Below, one piece after another: positions 42,745 through 50,422 of a DNA stretch of 64,000 nt. This DNA comes from Achromobacter dolens. Lineage in GTDB: Bacteria > Pseudomonadota > Gammaproteobacteria > Burkholderiales > Burkholderiaceae_B. Within the stretch, counting starts at the first letter, position 1. Each line of letters starts with the position of its first letter. The notes under the pieces are model-generated. The model was not told the DNA's origin, made no database searches, and saw only the letters and a program-made list of their open reading frames with translations. The DNA lies in the NCBI RefSeq assembly GCF_902859745.1, contig NZ_CADIJW010000028.1:1-64000 (forward strand), given 5' to 3'. A program made the position numbers and the translations under genes.

Positions 42745-45700
42745 GCCGCCTGCGCTCCGGCGGTGGCGGCGCGCTGGCTGGCCAGTTCGCGCAGGTTCTC
42801 GACGATCTGCTTTTGCGACATGGTGCTCAGGTCGACCACTTCACGCGCCTGCGCCACGTAGTAGGCCAGTTGTTCGTCGCCACGGGCGATGGACTTGTCC
42901 AGCGCCGCTTCGATGCGTTCCAGGTGCGCCACGAGCCTGTCGTTGGACTCGCCGAACAGGCGCACCGCGGCGCCGAAGGCTTCGCCCAGGCTGGCCACTT
43001 CGGCCGCGCCGCTGGTCACCTGCGCGGCCACGTCGTCCAGGCGGGCGGTCTCGGATTCGACCTGCTCGGTGAACTGCGCGCCGACCCGGTCCAGCAGGTC
43101 GGTCGACGACGACACCAGCGCGTCCACCGCGCTGCGCTGTTCGCTGGAGGCGTGGTTGACGGCATCCAGCAGCGTCGCCAGCGTGTCCAGCAGGCGATTG
43201 CGTTCTTCCAGCATGGCGTTGTCGTAGGCCAGGCTGTCCGACAGTTTCTGGCGCATTTCGCCGATGACTTCGGCGGCCGCGCGCGGCGCTTCGGAGGCGG
43301 CCTGCACCAGTTGGCCGATCTCGGCGATGGTGCCGCTGGCGTGGGCCTCGGTCTGGGTGGCGATGTCCTGCGCGGTCTGGGCCAGGGTGGCGCAGATTTC
43401 CTGCTGCAGGGCGGCGCTGCGGGCGCCGGCTTGTTCCCATTCGTGGCGCAGCGCTTCGGCCATGCGGCCCAGCTCGCCGGTCCAGGCGGCCAGGCGTTCC
43501 TGGTCGCGCGCGGCCAGCTCGGCCTGCAGGCCGGCCTGCGATTGGCCCAGGGTCTGCAGCAGCGATGCCGAATGCTGCTCGAAGGCGGACGCCGCCGTGG
43601 TCAGGGCCTGCTGGTTGTCGCTGGCCAGTTTCTCGTTGGCCAGCTCCTGGCGTATCTGCGCCTCGGTCCAGGCCTGCGTCACGCCGCCAGCCGCCGTTTC
43701 CAGGCGGGCCGACAGGTTTTCCAGCAGCGCGGCCTGCGCCTGGGTCTGGGTGGTCAGGTCCTGCGCGGTGCGCTCCAGCAGTTGTTCCAGTGCCTGGTGG
43801 CGCGCGGCGGTCTGCTCGCCGGCCTGGCGCCATTCGCGGCCCAGGTCGGCGGCCATGGCGCCGAGCGAGGCGTGCCAGGCGGCCAGGCGCGCTTCGTCGC
43901 GCGAGGCCAGGGCGGCCTGCAGCTCGGCATGCGACTGGTCCAGCGTGCGCAGCAGCGACGCGGAATGTTGTTCGAACGCGGCGGCGGCCGTGGCCAGGGC
44001 CTGCTGGGTGTCGCCGGCCAGCTTCTCGCTGGTCAGTTCCTGGCGCACCTGCGCCTCGGTCCAGGCCTGGGTCACGCCGGTGGCGGCCGTTTCGATGCGG
44101 GCGGCGACCGTGTCCAGCAGCGCGGCCTGCGCGTCGGAGCGGGTCGCCAGTTCCTGCGCGGTCCGCGCCAGCGTCTGGCTGACTTCCTGCTGGCGGGCGG
44201 CGGCTTGCGCGCCGGCCTGTTCCCATTCGCGGCCGAGCTTGTCGGTCAGGGCGCCGAGCGTGCCGGCCCACGTGGCCAGGCGCTGCTCGTCGCGCGAGGC
44301 CAGGGCGGCCTGCAGGTCGGCGTGCGACTGGTCCAGCGTGCGCAGCAGCGTCGAGGCGTGTTGTTCGAAGGTGGCGGCGGCGGCGGCCAGGGCTTCGCGG
44401 TTGTCGCCGGCCAGCTTGTCGCTGACCTGCGACTGGCGCTCCAGCGCCTCGTGCCATTGCGCCGAGACGTTGCCGGCGGCGCTTTCCAGGCGCGCCGACA
44501 CGTTCTCCAGCAGGCCGGCCTGGGTCTGCGCGTGCTCGGTCAGTTCCTGGGCGCTGCGCGCCAGGGCCTGGTTGATTTCGAGCTGGCGCTCGGCGGCCTG
44601 CGCGCCGGCCTGCTGCCATTCCTGGCGCAGGGTGGCGGACAGCGCGCCCAGGGTTTCGGTCCACGCCGCCAGGCGTTGCTGGTCGCGCGAGGCCAGTTCG
44701 GATTGCAGGGCGGTGTGCGACTGGTTCAGCGTGCGCAGCAGCGACGCCGAGTGCTGCTCGAAGCTGGCGGCGGCGGCTGTCAGCGCCTGCAGATTGTCGC
44801 CGGCCAGTTTCTCGCTGGCCCGCTCCTGGCGGTTCAGCGCCACGTTCCAGGCTTCGGACATGCTGCCCGAGGACGCCTCCAGCCGTTCGGACACGCTGTC
44901 CAGCAGCGCGGCCGAGCGCTGCTCGAAGGTCTGCGCGAAGCGGTCCAGCGAATCGCGCAGGTCCTGCGCCAATGCTTCGCTGGCGCGCTGCTGGCCGGCC
45001 AGCGCCTGGTTCCAGATGCCGGCCACGTTGCTGGTGGCGGCCTGCAGGCCGGCGGTCATGCCGTCGAGCTGGCGCTGCACTGCCTGGGTCACGCTTTCGT
45101 GCAGCGAGGCGGTCTCGCGCGACAGGCCGGCCATGGTGGCCTCGACGGCGGGCTGCAGCGCCGCGCCGGCCGAACGGGCGCTTTCGGCCACGCTTTCCTT
45201 CATCGATTGTTCCATCACGGCGGCCAGGCGCGCGTAGGCGGCCTCGGCCTTGCCCTGGAACGCATCCTGGCTGGCGAGCTGGCGCTCGTTCAGCGTGTGG
45301 TTCTGCTGCTCCAGGTTGCGCATCATGGCGTCCAGGCGGTCGACCAGCGCGGGCATGGCCTCGGCCTGCCGTTGCAGCACTTCGGCCTGGCGCTGCAGCA
45401 GCTTGAAGCTTTCTTCGCGCTGGTGCGCCTGGCTGTACAGGCGCAGCGTGGTGGCCGCCTTGGCGTCCAGCAGTTGCGCCGCCTGGATGCGGTCGCGCCG
45501 GCACAGCGCCGCCAGCAGGCCCAGCATGGCGGAGGTGGCCACGCCCGCGATCGAGGTGCCGAAGGCAAAGCCCAGGCCCTTGACCGGCGCGGCCAGCGAG
45601 GCGCGGATGGCGGCCAGGTCGGTGGCGCTTTCCAGGGCGGTGCCGGTGCCGCGCAGCGTCACCACCATGCCCAGGAAGGTGCCCAGCATGCCCAGCAGCA

Positions 45701-46040
45701 CCAGCAGGCCGACCAGGTAGGGCGCCAACGCCGGGCCGGGCAGGCCCACGCGTTCGCCTTCGATGCGCAGCCGCACGGCGTTGCGCAGGCCGGCCGGCAA
45801 TTGGTCGAGCCAACCGCCCAGGCTGGCGGGCGCTTCCGACAGGTTGCCGACCGCGCGTCTGAGCGACGCGGTGGCCTGTTGGTAGCGCAGCAATTCAAGC
45901 GCGCCCGCCACGTAGCAGGCGCAGATCAGCAGCGTGACGGCCAGCGCCAGGGGGTTGGTGCCCGCGTAGCCCGCGCCGATCCAGCCGGTCACGGCCAGGC
46001 CGCAAATGAAAACAACGATATTGATCAGATACTTGGACAT
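42741..46040 (-). CDS. DUF802 protein: MotA/TolQ-like channel with giant repeat tail
   Basis: This 1099-residue protein has membrane helices at about 5-22, 31-50, 107-128 and 156-180. The last two carry MotA/ExbB-type sequence (LGMLGTFLGMVVTL; PVKGLGFAFGTSIAGVATS). The remaining 900 or so residues are almost all helical, rich in Ala, Gln, Glu and Leu, and contain four tandem units of exactly 131 residues plus degenerate copies, with recurrent FEQHSASLLRTLDQSHAELQ-like stretches. A cytoplasmic coiled rod is expected. ATG 46040 is chosen because it opens directly with the first helix. It lies 10 bases after the DUF3348 gene. The function is unknown; an ion-driven motor is inferred with MotB-like 42088-42744. 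Confidence 0.85.
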   Translation of the reverse strand: MSKYLINIVVFICGLAVTGWIGAGYAGTNPLALAVTLLICACYVAGALELLRYQQATASLRRAVGNLSEAPASLGGWLDQLPAGLRNAVRLRIEGERVGLPGPALAPYLVGLLVLLGMLGTFLGMVVTLRGTGTALESATDLAAIRASLAAPVKGLGFAFGTSIAGVATSAMLGLLAALCRRDRIQAAQLLDAKAATTLRLYSQAHQREESFKLLQRQAEVLQRQAEAMPALVDRLDAMMRNLEQQNHTLNERQLASQDAFQGKAEAAYARLAAVMEQSMKESVAESARSAGAALQPAVEATMAGLSRETASLHESVTQAVQRQLDGMTAGLQAATSNVAGIWNQALAGQQRASEALAQDLRDSLDRFAQTFEQRSAALLDSVSERLEASSGSMSEAWNVALNRQERASEKLAGDNLQALTAAAASFEQHSASLLRTLNQSHTALQSELASRDQQRLAAWTETLGALSATLRQEWQQAGAQAAERQLEINQALARSAQELTEHAQTQAGLLENVSARLESAAGNVSAQWHEALERQSQVSDKLAGDNREALAAAAATFEQHASTLLRTLDQSHADLQAALASRDEQRLATWAGTLGALTDKLGREWEQAGAQAAARQQEVSQTLARTAQELATRSDAQAALLDTVAARIETAATGVTQAWTEAQVRQELTSEKLAGDTQQALATAAAAFEQHSASLLRTLDQSHAELQAALASRDEARLAAWHASLGAMAADLGREWRQAGEQTAARHQALEQLLERTAQDLTTQTQAQAALLENLSARLETAAGGVTQAWTEAQIRQELANEKLASDNQQALTTAASAFEQHSASLLQTLGQSQAGLQAELAARDQERLAAWTGELGRMAEALRHEWEQAGARSAALQQEICATLAQTAQDIATQTEAHASGTIAEIGQLVQAASEAPRAAAEVIGEMRQKLSDSLAYDNAMLEERNRLLDTLATLLDAVNHASSEQRSAVDALVSSSTDLLDRVGAQFTEQVESETARLDDVAAQVTSGAAEVASLGEAFGAAVRLFGESNDRLVAHLERIEAALDKSIARGDEQLAYYVAQAREVVDLSTMSQKQIVENLRELASQRAATAGAQAA
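43300..44890 (-). repeat. Four 393-bp tandem repeats inside the DUF802 gene
   Basis: The anchor AGCGAYGCCG-like sequence recurs at 43561, 43954, 44347 and 44740, exactly 393 bases apart, with matching sequence on both sides. Each unit encodes 131 residues. Boundaries are approximate and degenerate copies continue outwards. Exact spacing with diverged sequence points to an old amplification held in frame. Confidence 0.85.
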
Positions 46041-46050
46041 AGTGTCCCGG

Positions 46051-46938
46051 TTAGCTGGCGCGAAGGGTGGCAAGCAGCCCTTCCACCGGTTGTAAACGAA
46101 CATCCAATTCGGCCAGCAGCACGCTGCGCATATCCTTGCGGAACGTCTCCAGCCACGCGCCCGGCGTGGGCGCGGATAAAGCGGGTTGCGGCGCCGCGCA
46201 GGCCGCCGCCTGCGCGGGCGCGGCGGCGGGAGCGTCGTCCGTTGCGCTGCCCCCCGGCGCGGCCGGCGCCTGGGCATCGGCCGCCGGCTCGTCCGCGGTT
46301 CCGGCCGGGACCCCGGTCTCGGCTTGCGCTTGCGCCGCCGCTTCCAGCGCGGCCTGTTCGGCCAGCCGCAGCCGGTCGAAATGCCCCTGCAGCAACTTCG
46401 GAATCGCGCCCAGCAGCGTCCGCTCGCGCGGCAGCAGGGCGCGGTCCATGATGGCGTCCACCACCGCCAGCCGCGTCATCTCCGGCGTTTTGGCCGCGAG
46501 CATGCCGCGCAGGCGGCTGCGCAGGTTGCCGATGCTGGTTTCCATCGTGTGCTGCAACGACAGATAACGCTGACGAAAATTCGAGTAATCGGCGTCGTCG
46601 GCCTGCAGCGCCGCCACCTTGGCGGACACCTGTCCCGGCATCTGCCGCTTGGCGGCCGTGGCCGCGGTGTCGCTGGCGATGGCATCGGCCAGCGTGGTGC
46701 GGACGCGCTCGCACTCGCGCTCCTCGGCGCTGCTGAACTGGCGCGCGCCCGGCGCGATCGCCGGCGGGCGGTTGTTCAGGGCGGCGGACAGGGCAATCGC
46801 GTCGGTCCAGCCGAGCCACTGGCTCAGATGATCCGACAACGGTTGCCGGGATTCCGGCACGTCGACATCCGTCAGGCGAGTCAGCAAGCGAATGAGCGTC
46901 GGGCCGCTTAAACCTGTGCGCTGTGGGGCTTGCAACAT
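46051..46938 (-). CDS. DUF3348 protein, first gene of the MotAB-like operon
   Basis: This 295-residue protein begins MLQAPQRTGLSGPTLIRLL. A helical region with AIALSAALN and FSSAEERECERVRTTLADAI follows, then LSLQHTMETSIGNLRSRLRG, an Ala/Pro/Gln-rich linker and a short C-terminal helix. This matches DUF3348, which occurs with DUF802. No membrane helix or signal peptide is seen, so it is probably cytoplasmic. ATG at 46938. The four genes 46938-41370 are tightly spaced and clearly one operon. The function is unknown. Confidence 0.85.
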   Translation of the reverse strand: MLQAPQRTGLSGPTLIRLLTRLTDVDVPESRQPLSDHLSQWLGWTDAIALSAALNNRPPAIAPGARQFSSAEERECERVRTTLADAIASDTAATAAKRQMPGQVSAKVAALQADDADYSNFRQRYLSLQHTMETSIGNLRSRLRGMLAAKTPEMTRLAVVDAIMDRALLPRERTLLGAIPKLLQGHFDRLRLAEQAALEAAAQAQAETGVPAGTADEPAADAQAPAAPGGSATDDAPAAAPAQAAACAAPQPALSAPTPGAWLETFRKDMRSVLLAELDVRLQPVEGLLATLRAS

Positions 46939-47061
46939 ACCACCAGAGTCAAAAAGGGGGGAGTTTACACGCTGGCGGGGGCTCGCTGGGTCGGAAAAGG
47001 GCCGCCGCGCCAATGCCTGCAACAATTTGTCAGGACGGCGCGGCGGCGCGGGACACCGCGG

Positions 47062-47107
47062 ATCAGCGGGATCAGGGCGGATCGGGGCGGATCGGGGCGG
47101 ATCAGGC
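47062..47107. repeat. 10-bp tandem repeat (ATCRGGGCGG)
   Basis: Four to five head-to-tail copies of a 10-base unit, ATCRGGGCGG with small changes, end at the stop of the propeller gene (47102). The unit equals about one helical turn. It may be a replication-slippage tract; no function is evident. Confidence 0.55.
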
Positions 47108-47743
47108 GCTGGCGCGTGGCCGGCGCACCGCGCGCACCCGGCCGCTGCTGGCGCCGCCGCAATAGAGCACGTCGCCGCCGTCCGACTCCAGGCCGGAGAC
47201 GTACACGCCGGGCGGCATCGCCAGTCGTTCCAACACCTCGCCACCGGCCGGGTCCACCCGCCGCAGCTCGCTGGCGTCGTCCTCCCAGGTGCCGTGCCAC
47301 AGGTCGCCATCGACCCAGGTGACGCCGGTCACGTAGCGGTCGGACGCGATGGTGCGCAGGACGGCGCCGGTGGCGGGATCGACCTGGTGGATCCTGCGGT
47401 CCTTGTAGCGCGCGATCCAGAGCATGCCTTCGGCCCAGGTCATGCCCGAATTGCCGCCGCCTTCGGGCGCCGGCACGGTGGCCAGCACGCGGCCCGATGC
47501 CGGGTCGATTTTCTGGATGATGCTGTCGGCCAACTGGTAGAGATGCTTGCCGTCGAAGGCGGTGCCGGCGCGGGCGATGACGTCGATGGTACGAACCACG
47601 TCGCCGCTGGCCGGATCCAGCGCGTGCAGCTTGTCGCCGACCGCGATCCAGATGCGGCTGCCGTCGTACGAGACGCCGTGCACGTCCGTGACGCCGGGGA
47701 AGGGGCCGTATTCACGGAGAATTTCTGCGGGCTTGGTTTTCAT
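47102..47743 (-). CDS. Beta-propeller repeat protein
   Basis: This 213-residue protein consists of blade-like repeats of about 40 residues: LHALDPASGDVVRTI, IQKIDPASGRVLATV, IHQVDPATGAVLRTI and LRRVDPAGGEVLERL. Each pairs with a WIAVG/LYQLA/WIARY-type strand. It resembles Vgb/SMP-30-like or glutamine-cyclotransferase-like propellers. No signal peptide is seen, so it is cytoplasmic. With four to five blades it is short for a closed propeller. It follows the regulator gene after 36 bases and is probably co-transcribed. The ligand is unknown. Confidence 0.75.
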   Translation of the reverse strand: MKTKPAEILREYGPFPGVTDVHGVSYDGSRIWIAVGDKLHALDPASGDVVRTIDVIARAGTAFDGKHLYQLADSIIQKIDPASGRVLATVPAPEGGGNSGMTWAEGMLWIARYKDRRIHQVDPATGAVLRTIASDRYVTGVTWVDGDLWHGTWEDDASELRRVDPAGGEVLERLAMPPGVYVSGLESDGGDVLYCGGASSGRVRAVRRPRASA

Positions 47744-47779
47744 GACGCTGTCCTTGTTGGGAGGGGTGACGTCTCCATG

Positions 47780-48997
47780 CTAGGCATTCGGCAGCGGGAC
47801 CGGGAGTAACAATGTCGTCGCGAAACCGGGCAGGGGCGGCGTGATCCAGCGCCGCGCCCGGCCCTGGCCGAACGAATGCGCCTGGCCGGAAGCCGCCAGC
47901 GCCTCCAGGGCGCGCTGCACCTGGCGCTGACTGGCGCCGGTGGCCAGCGCCAGCGCCGAACTGGACCAGGCTTGGCCGTCGGCCAGCAGCGCCAGCACGG
48001 CGGCGTGGCGGTCCCGCACCGGCGGCGTCAACACGGCAACGGTGTGCGCGGCTGGCATCAATGCAAAGCCTTGCCGCGTTGCCCGGATTTCTGCCCACGG
48101 CGCCAGGGCCGCCCGCAACCGGCCGATTTCCACCCGCAGCCGCGCGCGGTGCGAGTCATCGGGATGGCGGGTGCGGAACGTCTGTGCAATCAACGCGTCG
48201 CGCGGCGCGTCGTCCGGCCACGCCTGGCCCAGCGCCTGCGCCAGGGTGAAGAGCACGGGCCGGCTGGCCAGGGGCAGGGTGCGGCCCGCGCCATGCACGG
48301 CATAACGGCACGCGTCGATCACCAGCGTGTCGGACGCGAGCAGCGCTTGCACCTGCTCCAGGCGCAGCACCTGCGTGTCGCCGGCGCGCTGCAGGTGCGC
48401 GGCCGGCGCTTCCAGTACGAGCGACGCCTGGCGCACCTCGGCCTGCAGCGCCGGGATGCCGGCCGCTTGCGCGGCGCGCGCGGCCAGGTCCAGCGCGGCG
48501 CGTGCCGCCGTGGCTTGGAGGCGCCGCAGCGCAATGCCGGCCAGGGCCAGCTCGTGCACCGCTCGCAAGGCTGGCGGAAAAGGGGCGGGATTCAGTTCCG
48601 ACAGCACCTGCTCGGCCTGCTCCAGCCGTCCCATCAGGATCAGGCGGCGGCCGGCCAGATAGCCGGCGTAGGCCGCATTGCGCCGGTCGCCATGTTGCTC
48701 GAGCGTGGCGCGGGCGGCGTCGAGCGCCGTCTGTGGCCAGCCCAGGTCGCGCGCGGCCAGCGCGATCTCGGCCTCGGCCACCACGCAACGGGCGCGCGCC
48801 ACCGGATCCTTGGCGCCGAACGCGCGGGCGGCGCGGCGCACCAGCGGCCGGGCGCGTTCGAAGTCGCCCAACTGCGCCAGCGCGATGCCGCGCAATGCCA
48901 GCGCCGGCGCATCGTCGCGCAGCGCCACCCGGCTCAACGCGCCCAGCGGATCGCCGCTGGCCAGCGCCCGCGCCGCGGCCATGATCAGCCCGTCCAT
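47780..48997 (-). CDS. Regulator with TPR-like N-terminus and two winged-helix regions
   Basis: This 405-residue protein has helical TPR-like repeats at about 1-200 (ALALRGIALAQLGDFERARP; YLAGRRLILMGRLEQAEQVL). A winged-helix-like region lies near 215-310, comparable to the BTAD/OmpR type (RARLRVEIGRLRAAL). A C-terminal winged helix at about 330-385 (ALALATGASQRQVQRALEALA) is followed by GRARRWITPP. ATG 48997 is preceded by a GGGAG ribosome site. It is a predicted transcription factor, likely controlling itself and the propeller gene downstream. The signal is unknown. Confidence 0.72.
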   Translation of the reverse strand: MDGLIMAAARALASGDPLGALSRVALRDDAPALALRGIALAQLGDFERARPLVRRAARAFGAKDPVARARCVVAEAEIALAARDLGWPQTALDAARATLEQHGDRRNAAYAGYLAGRRLILMGRLEQAEQVLSELNPAPFPPALRAVHELALAGIALRRLQATAARAALDLAARAAQAAGIPALQAEVRQASLVLEAPAAHLQRAGDTQVLRLEQVQALLASDTLVIDACRYAVHGAGRTLPLASRPVLFTLAQALGQAWPDDAPRDALIAQTFRTRHPDDSHRARLRVEIGRLRAALAPWAEIRATRQGFALMPAAHTVAVLTPPVRDRHAAVLALLADGQAWSSSALALATGASQRQVQRALEALAASGQAHSFGQGRARRWITPPLPGFATTLLLPVPLPNA

Positions 48998-49180
48998 GAC
49001 GCTCCCGCCATCGTCCCCGCGCCCCGTTGCCACGTCCATTCGTGGATGCCGCCAATCTACCACCGCGCCGCGGGCGCGGGGAGTTCGTCGGCGATGCGGC
49101 AGGGCGCCTGCGTCTGCCGTGGCGTCGTCCCCATCCCCCACGGGTAGAATCCGAACCGGCATCTCCCAGGAAACCTGAAC

Positions 49181-50410
49181 ATGAGCGAGCATCATTTTTC
49201 CGCCGACGACATCCAGTCGCTGCGCCAACACGGCATTGCCCTGTTCGCCGATCGCGTCCTGATCGCGGTCCAGCCGCCCCTGGACGAGGCGCGCATCGAC
49301 GAGATCGAAGCGGCCTGTGCCGGCCCCTTGCCCGATGCGCTGCGCGACTTGTGGCGCCTGACCGCCGGCGGCGAACTGGCCTACGACCTGCATGCGCGCA
49401 TGGACGGCAACGAAGAGGCCCTCAGTTGGTCCGAGCTGTTCTATGACGGCAGTGACCAATACCGCGACCTGGCGGGCTGGATCGAGCACGAGCAGGAATG
49501 CGCCGAAGAGGCCGCCGCGGAACGCGGCGAGGCCTGGGACGGCAAGCTGCGCTATCTGCCGATCGGCGGCTTCGAATACTGCGACCGTATCTATGTGTGC
49601 GTGGAACCCGGCCCGCGGGCCGGCAGCATCGTGGCCTGGAAGCAGGGGCTGCCGGGCTGGACGCATGCGTTGCAGCAGGACGCCATCGCGACCGTCGCGG
49701 CGGACCTGCACGCGGCCTTTGCCGCGCTCTACCTGGAGCAGGATATCGACGACCCCGACAGCACCGGCATACGGGTGCTGGAATACCTGGACGAGCGCGT
49801 GGCCGATCACGGCATGCCGCAGGCTCTGGCGGACAAGCTGGCGGCGTTCTATCGGCGCGCGCTGGTGGACTGGCGCGCGCCGTTGGCGGCCGGCACGCTG
49901 GGCCAGTCGCCCACGCTGGCCAGGCTGGCCTTGCGGCATGCGTTGGCGCATGATGACGGCGCGCTGGTGGCGCACTTGGCGGCGCAGGGCGTGGGCTTTG
50001 ACCAGCCGTTGCGCGGCAGCGCGCTGGCGCTGGACGTGGCGCTGACGCAGCATGCCTATGCGGCGGCGCGGGCGCTGTTGCGGGCCGGCACGCCGGTCAG
50101 CGCGGAGGCGATCCATCGATTCGATCGCAAGCCGCCCGCCGATCTGGTGGCGCAGTTGCTGGCGCGCGGGGCGCGGGCCGACGGCCTGGGTATGGCGCGC
50201 TGCGTGGCCTGCGGGTCGCCCGAGGCCGCGCGCGTGATCGCCGCCGCCGCGGGCGAGGGGATCGCGGCGGCGTATGCCGAGGCGCGCGACGCGATGGCGG
50301 CCCGCTACGAGGAAGACCTGCGCCGCGTGCGGGCGGGCAAGCTGGGCCATTACCTGGGCGTGGACGGCCTGGCCGAACGGGTGGCCAACTTGCGCGCGTT
50401 TGTGCTTTGA
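49181..50410 (+). CDS. SUKH (SMI1/KNR4)-type protein with ankyrin-like C-terminus
   Basis: This 409-residue protein has an N-terminal SMI1/KNR4-like domain at about 25-150: IDEIEAACAGPLPDALRDLW with a following LTAGGEL, then LPIGGFEYCDRIYV. A C-terminal half of short helical pairs resembles ankyrin units (RLALRHALAHDDGALVAHLA; LDVALTQHAYAAARALLRAG). SUKH domains often form immunity proteins against contact-dependent toxins, but no toxin gene is adjacent. An AGGAAA ribosome site precedes the ATG. It is divergent from the regulator gene. Confidence 0.72.
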   Translation: MSEHHFSADDIQSLRQHGIALFADRVLIAVQPPLDEARIDEIEAACAGPLPDALRDLWRLTAGGELAYDLHARMDGNEEALSWSELFYDGSDQYRDLAGWIEHEQECAEEAAAERGEAWDGKLRYLPIGGFEYCDRIYVCVEPGPRAGSIVAWKQGLPGWTHALQQDAIATVAADLHAAFAALYLEQDIDDPDSTGIRVLEYLDERVADHGMPQALADKLAAFYRRALVDWRAPLAAGTLGQSPTLARLALRHALAHDDGALVAHLAAQGVGFDQPLRGSALALDVALTQHAYAAARALLRAGTPVSAEAIHRFDRKPPADLVAQLLARGARADGLGMARCVACGSPEAARVIAAAAGEGIAAAYAEARDAMAARYEEDLRRVRAGKLGHYLGVDGLAERVANLRAFVL

Positions 50411-50422
50411 GTCGGCCCCGGG

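Noticed and set aside
43300-44890. Regular repeats considered as a CRISPR array
   Set aside because: The 393-bp period, lack of unique spacers and continuous coding frame show a protein repeat.
42813-46451. A 1212-codon plus-strand open frame across the DUF802 and DUF3348 genes
   Set aside because: It is the antisense shadow of two genes with clear protein families; its translation is Arg/Gly/Gln-rich, as expected from reversed high-GC codons.
47780-50350. Minus-strand open frame of 856 codons running from the regulator back through the SUKH-type gene
   Set aside because: Only the part from ATG 48997 looks like a protein; the upstream part is antisense to 49181-50410.
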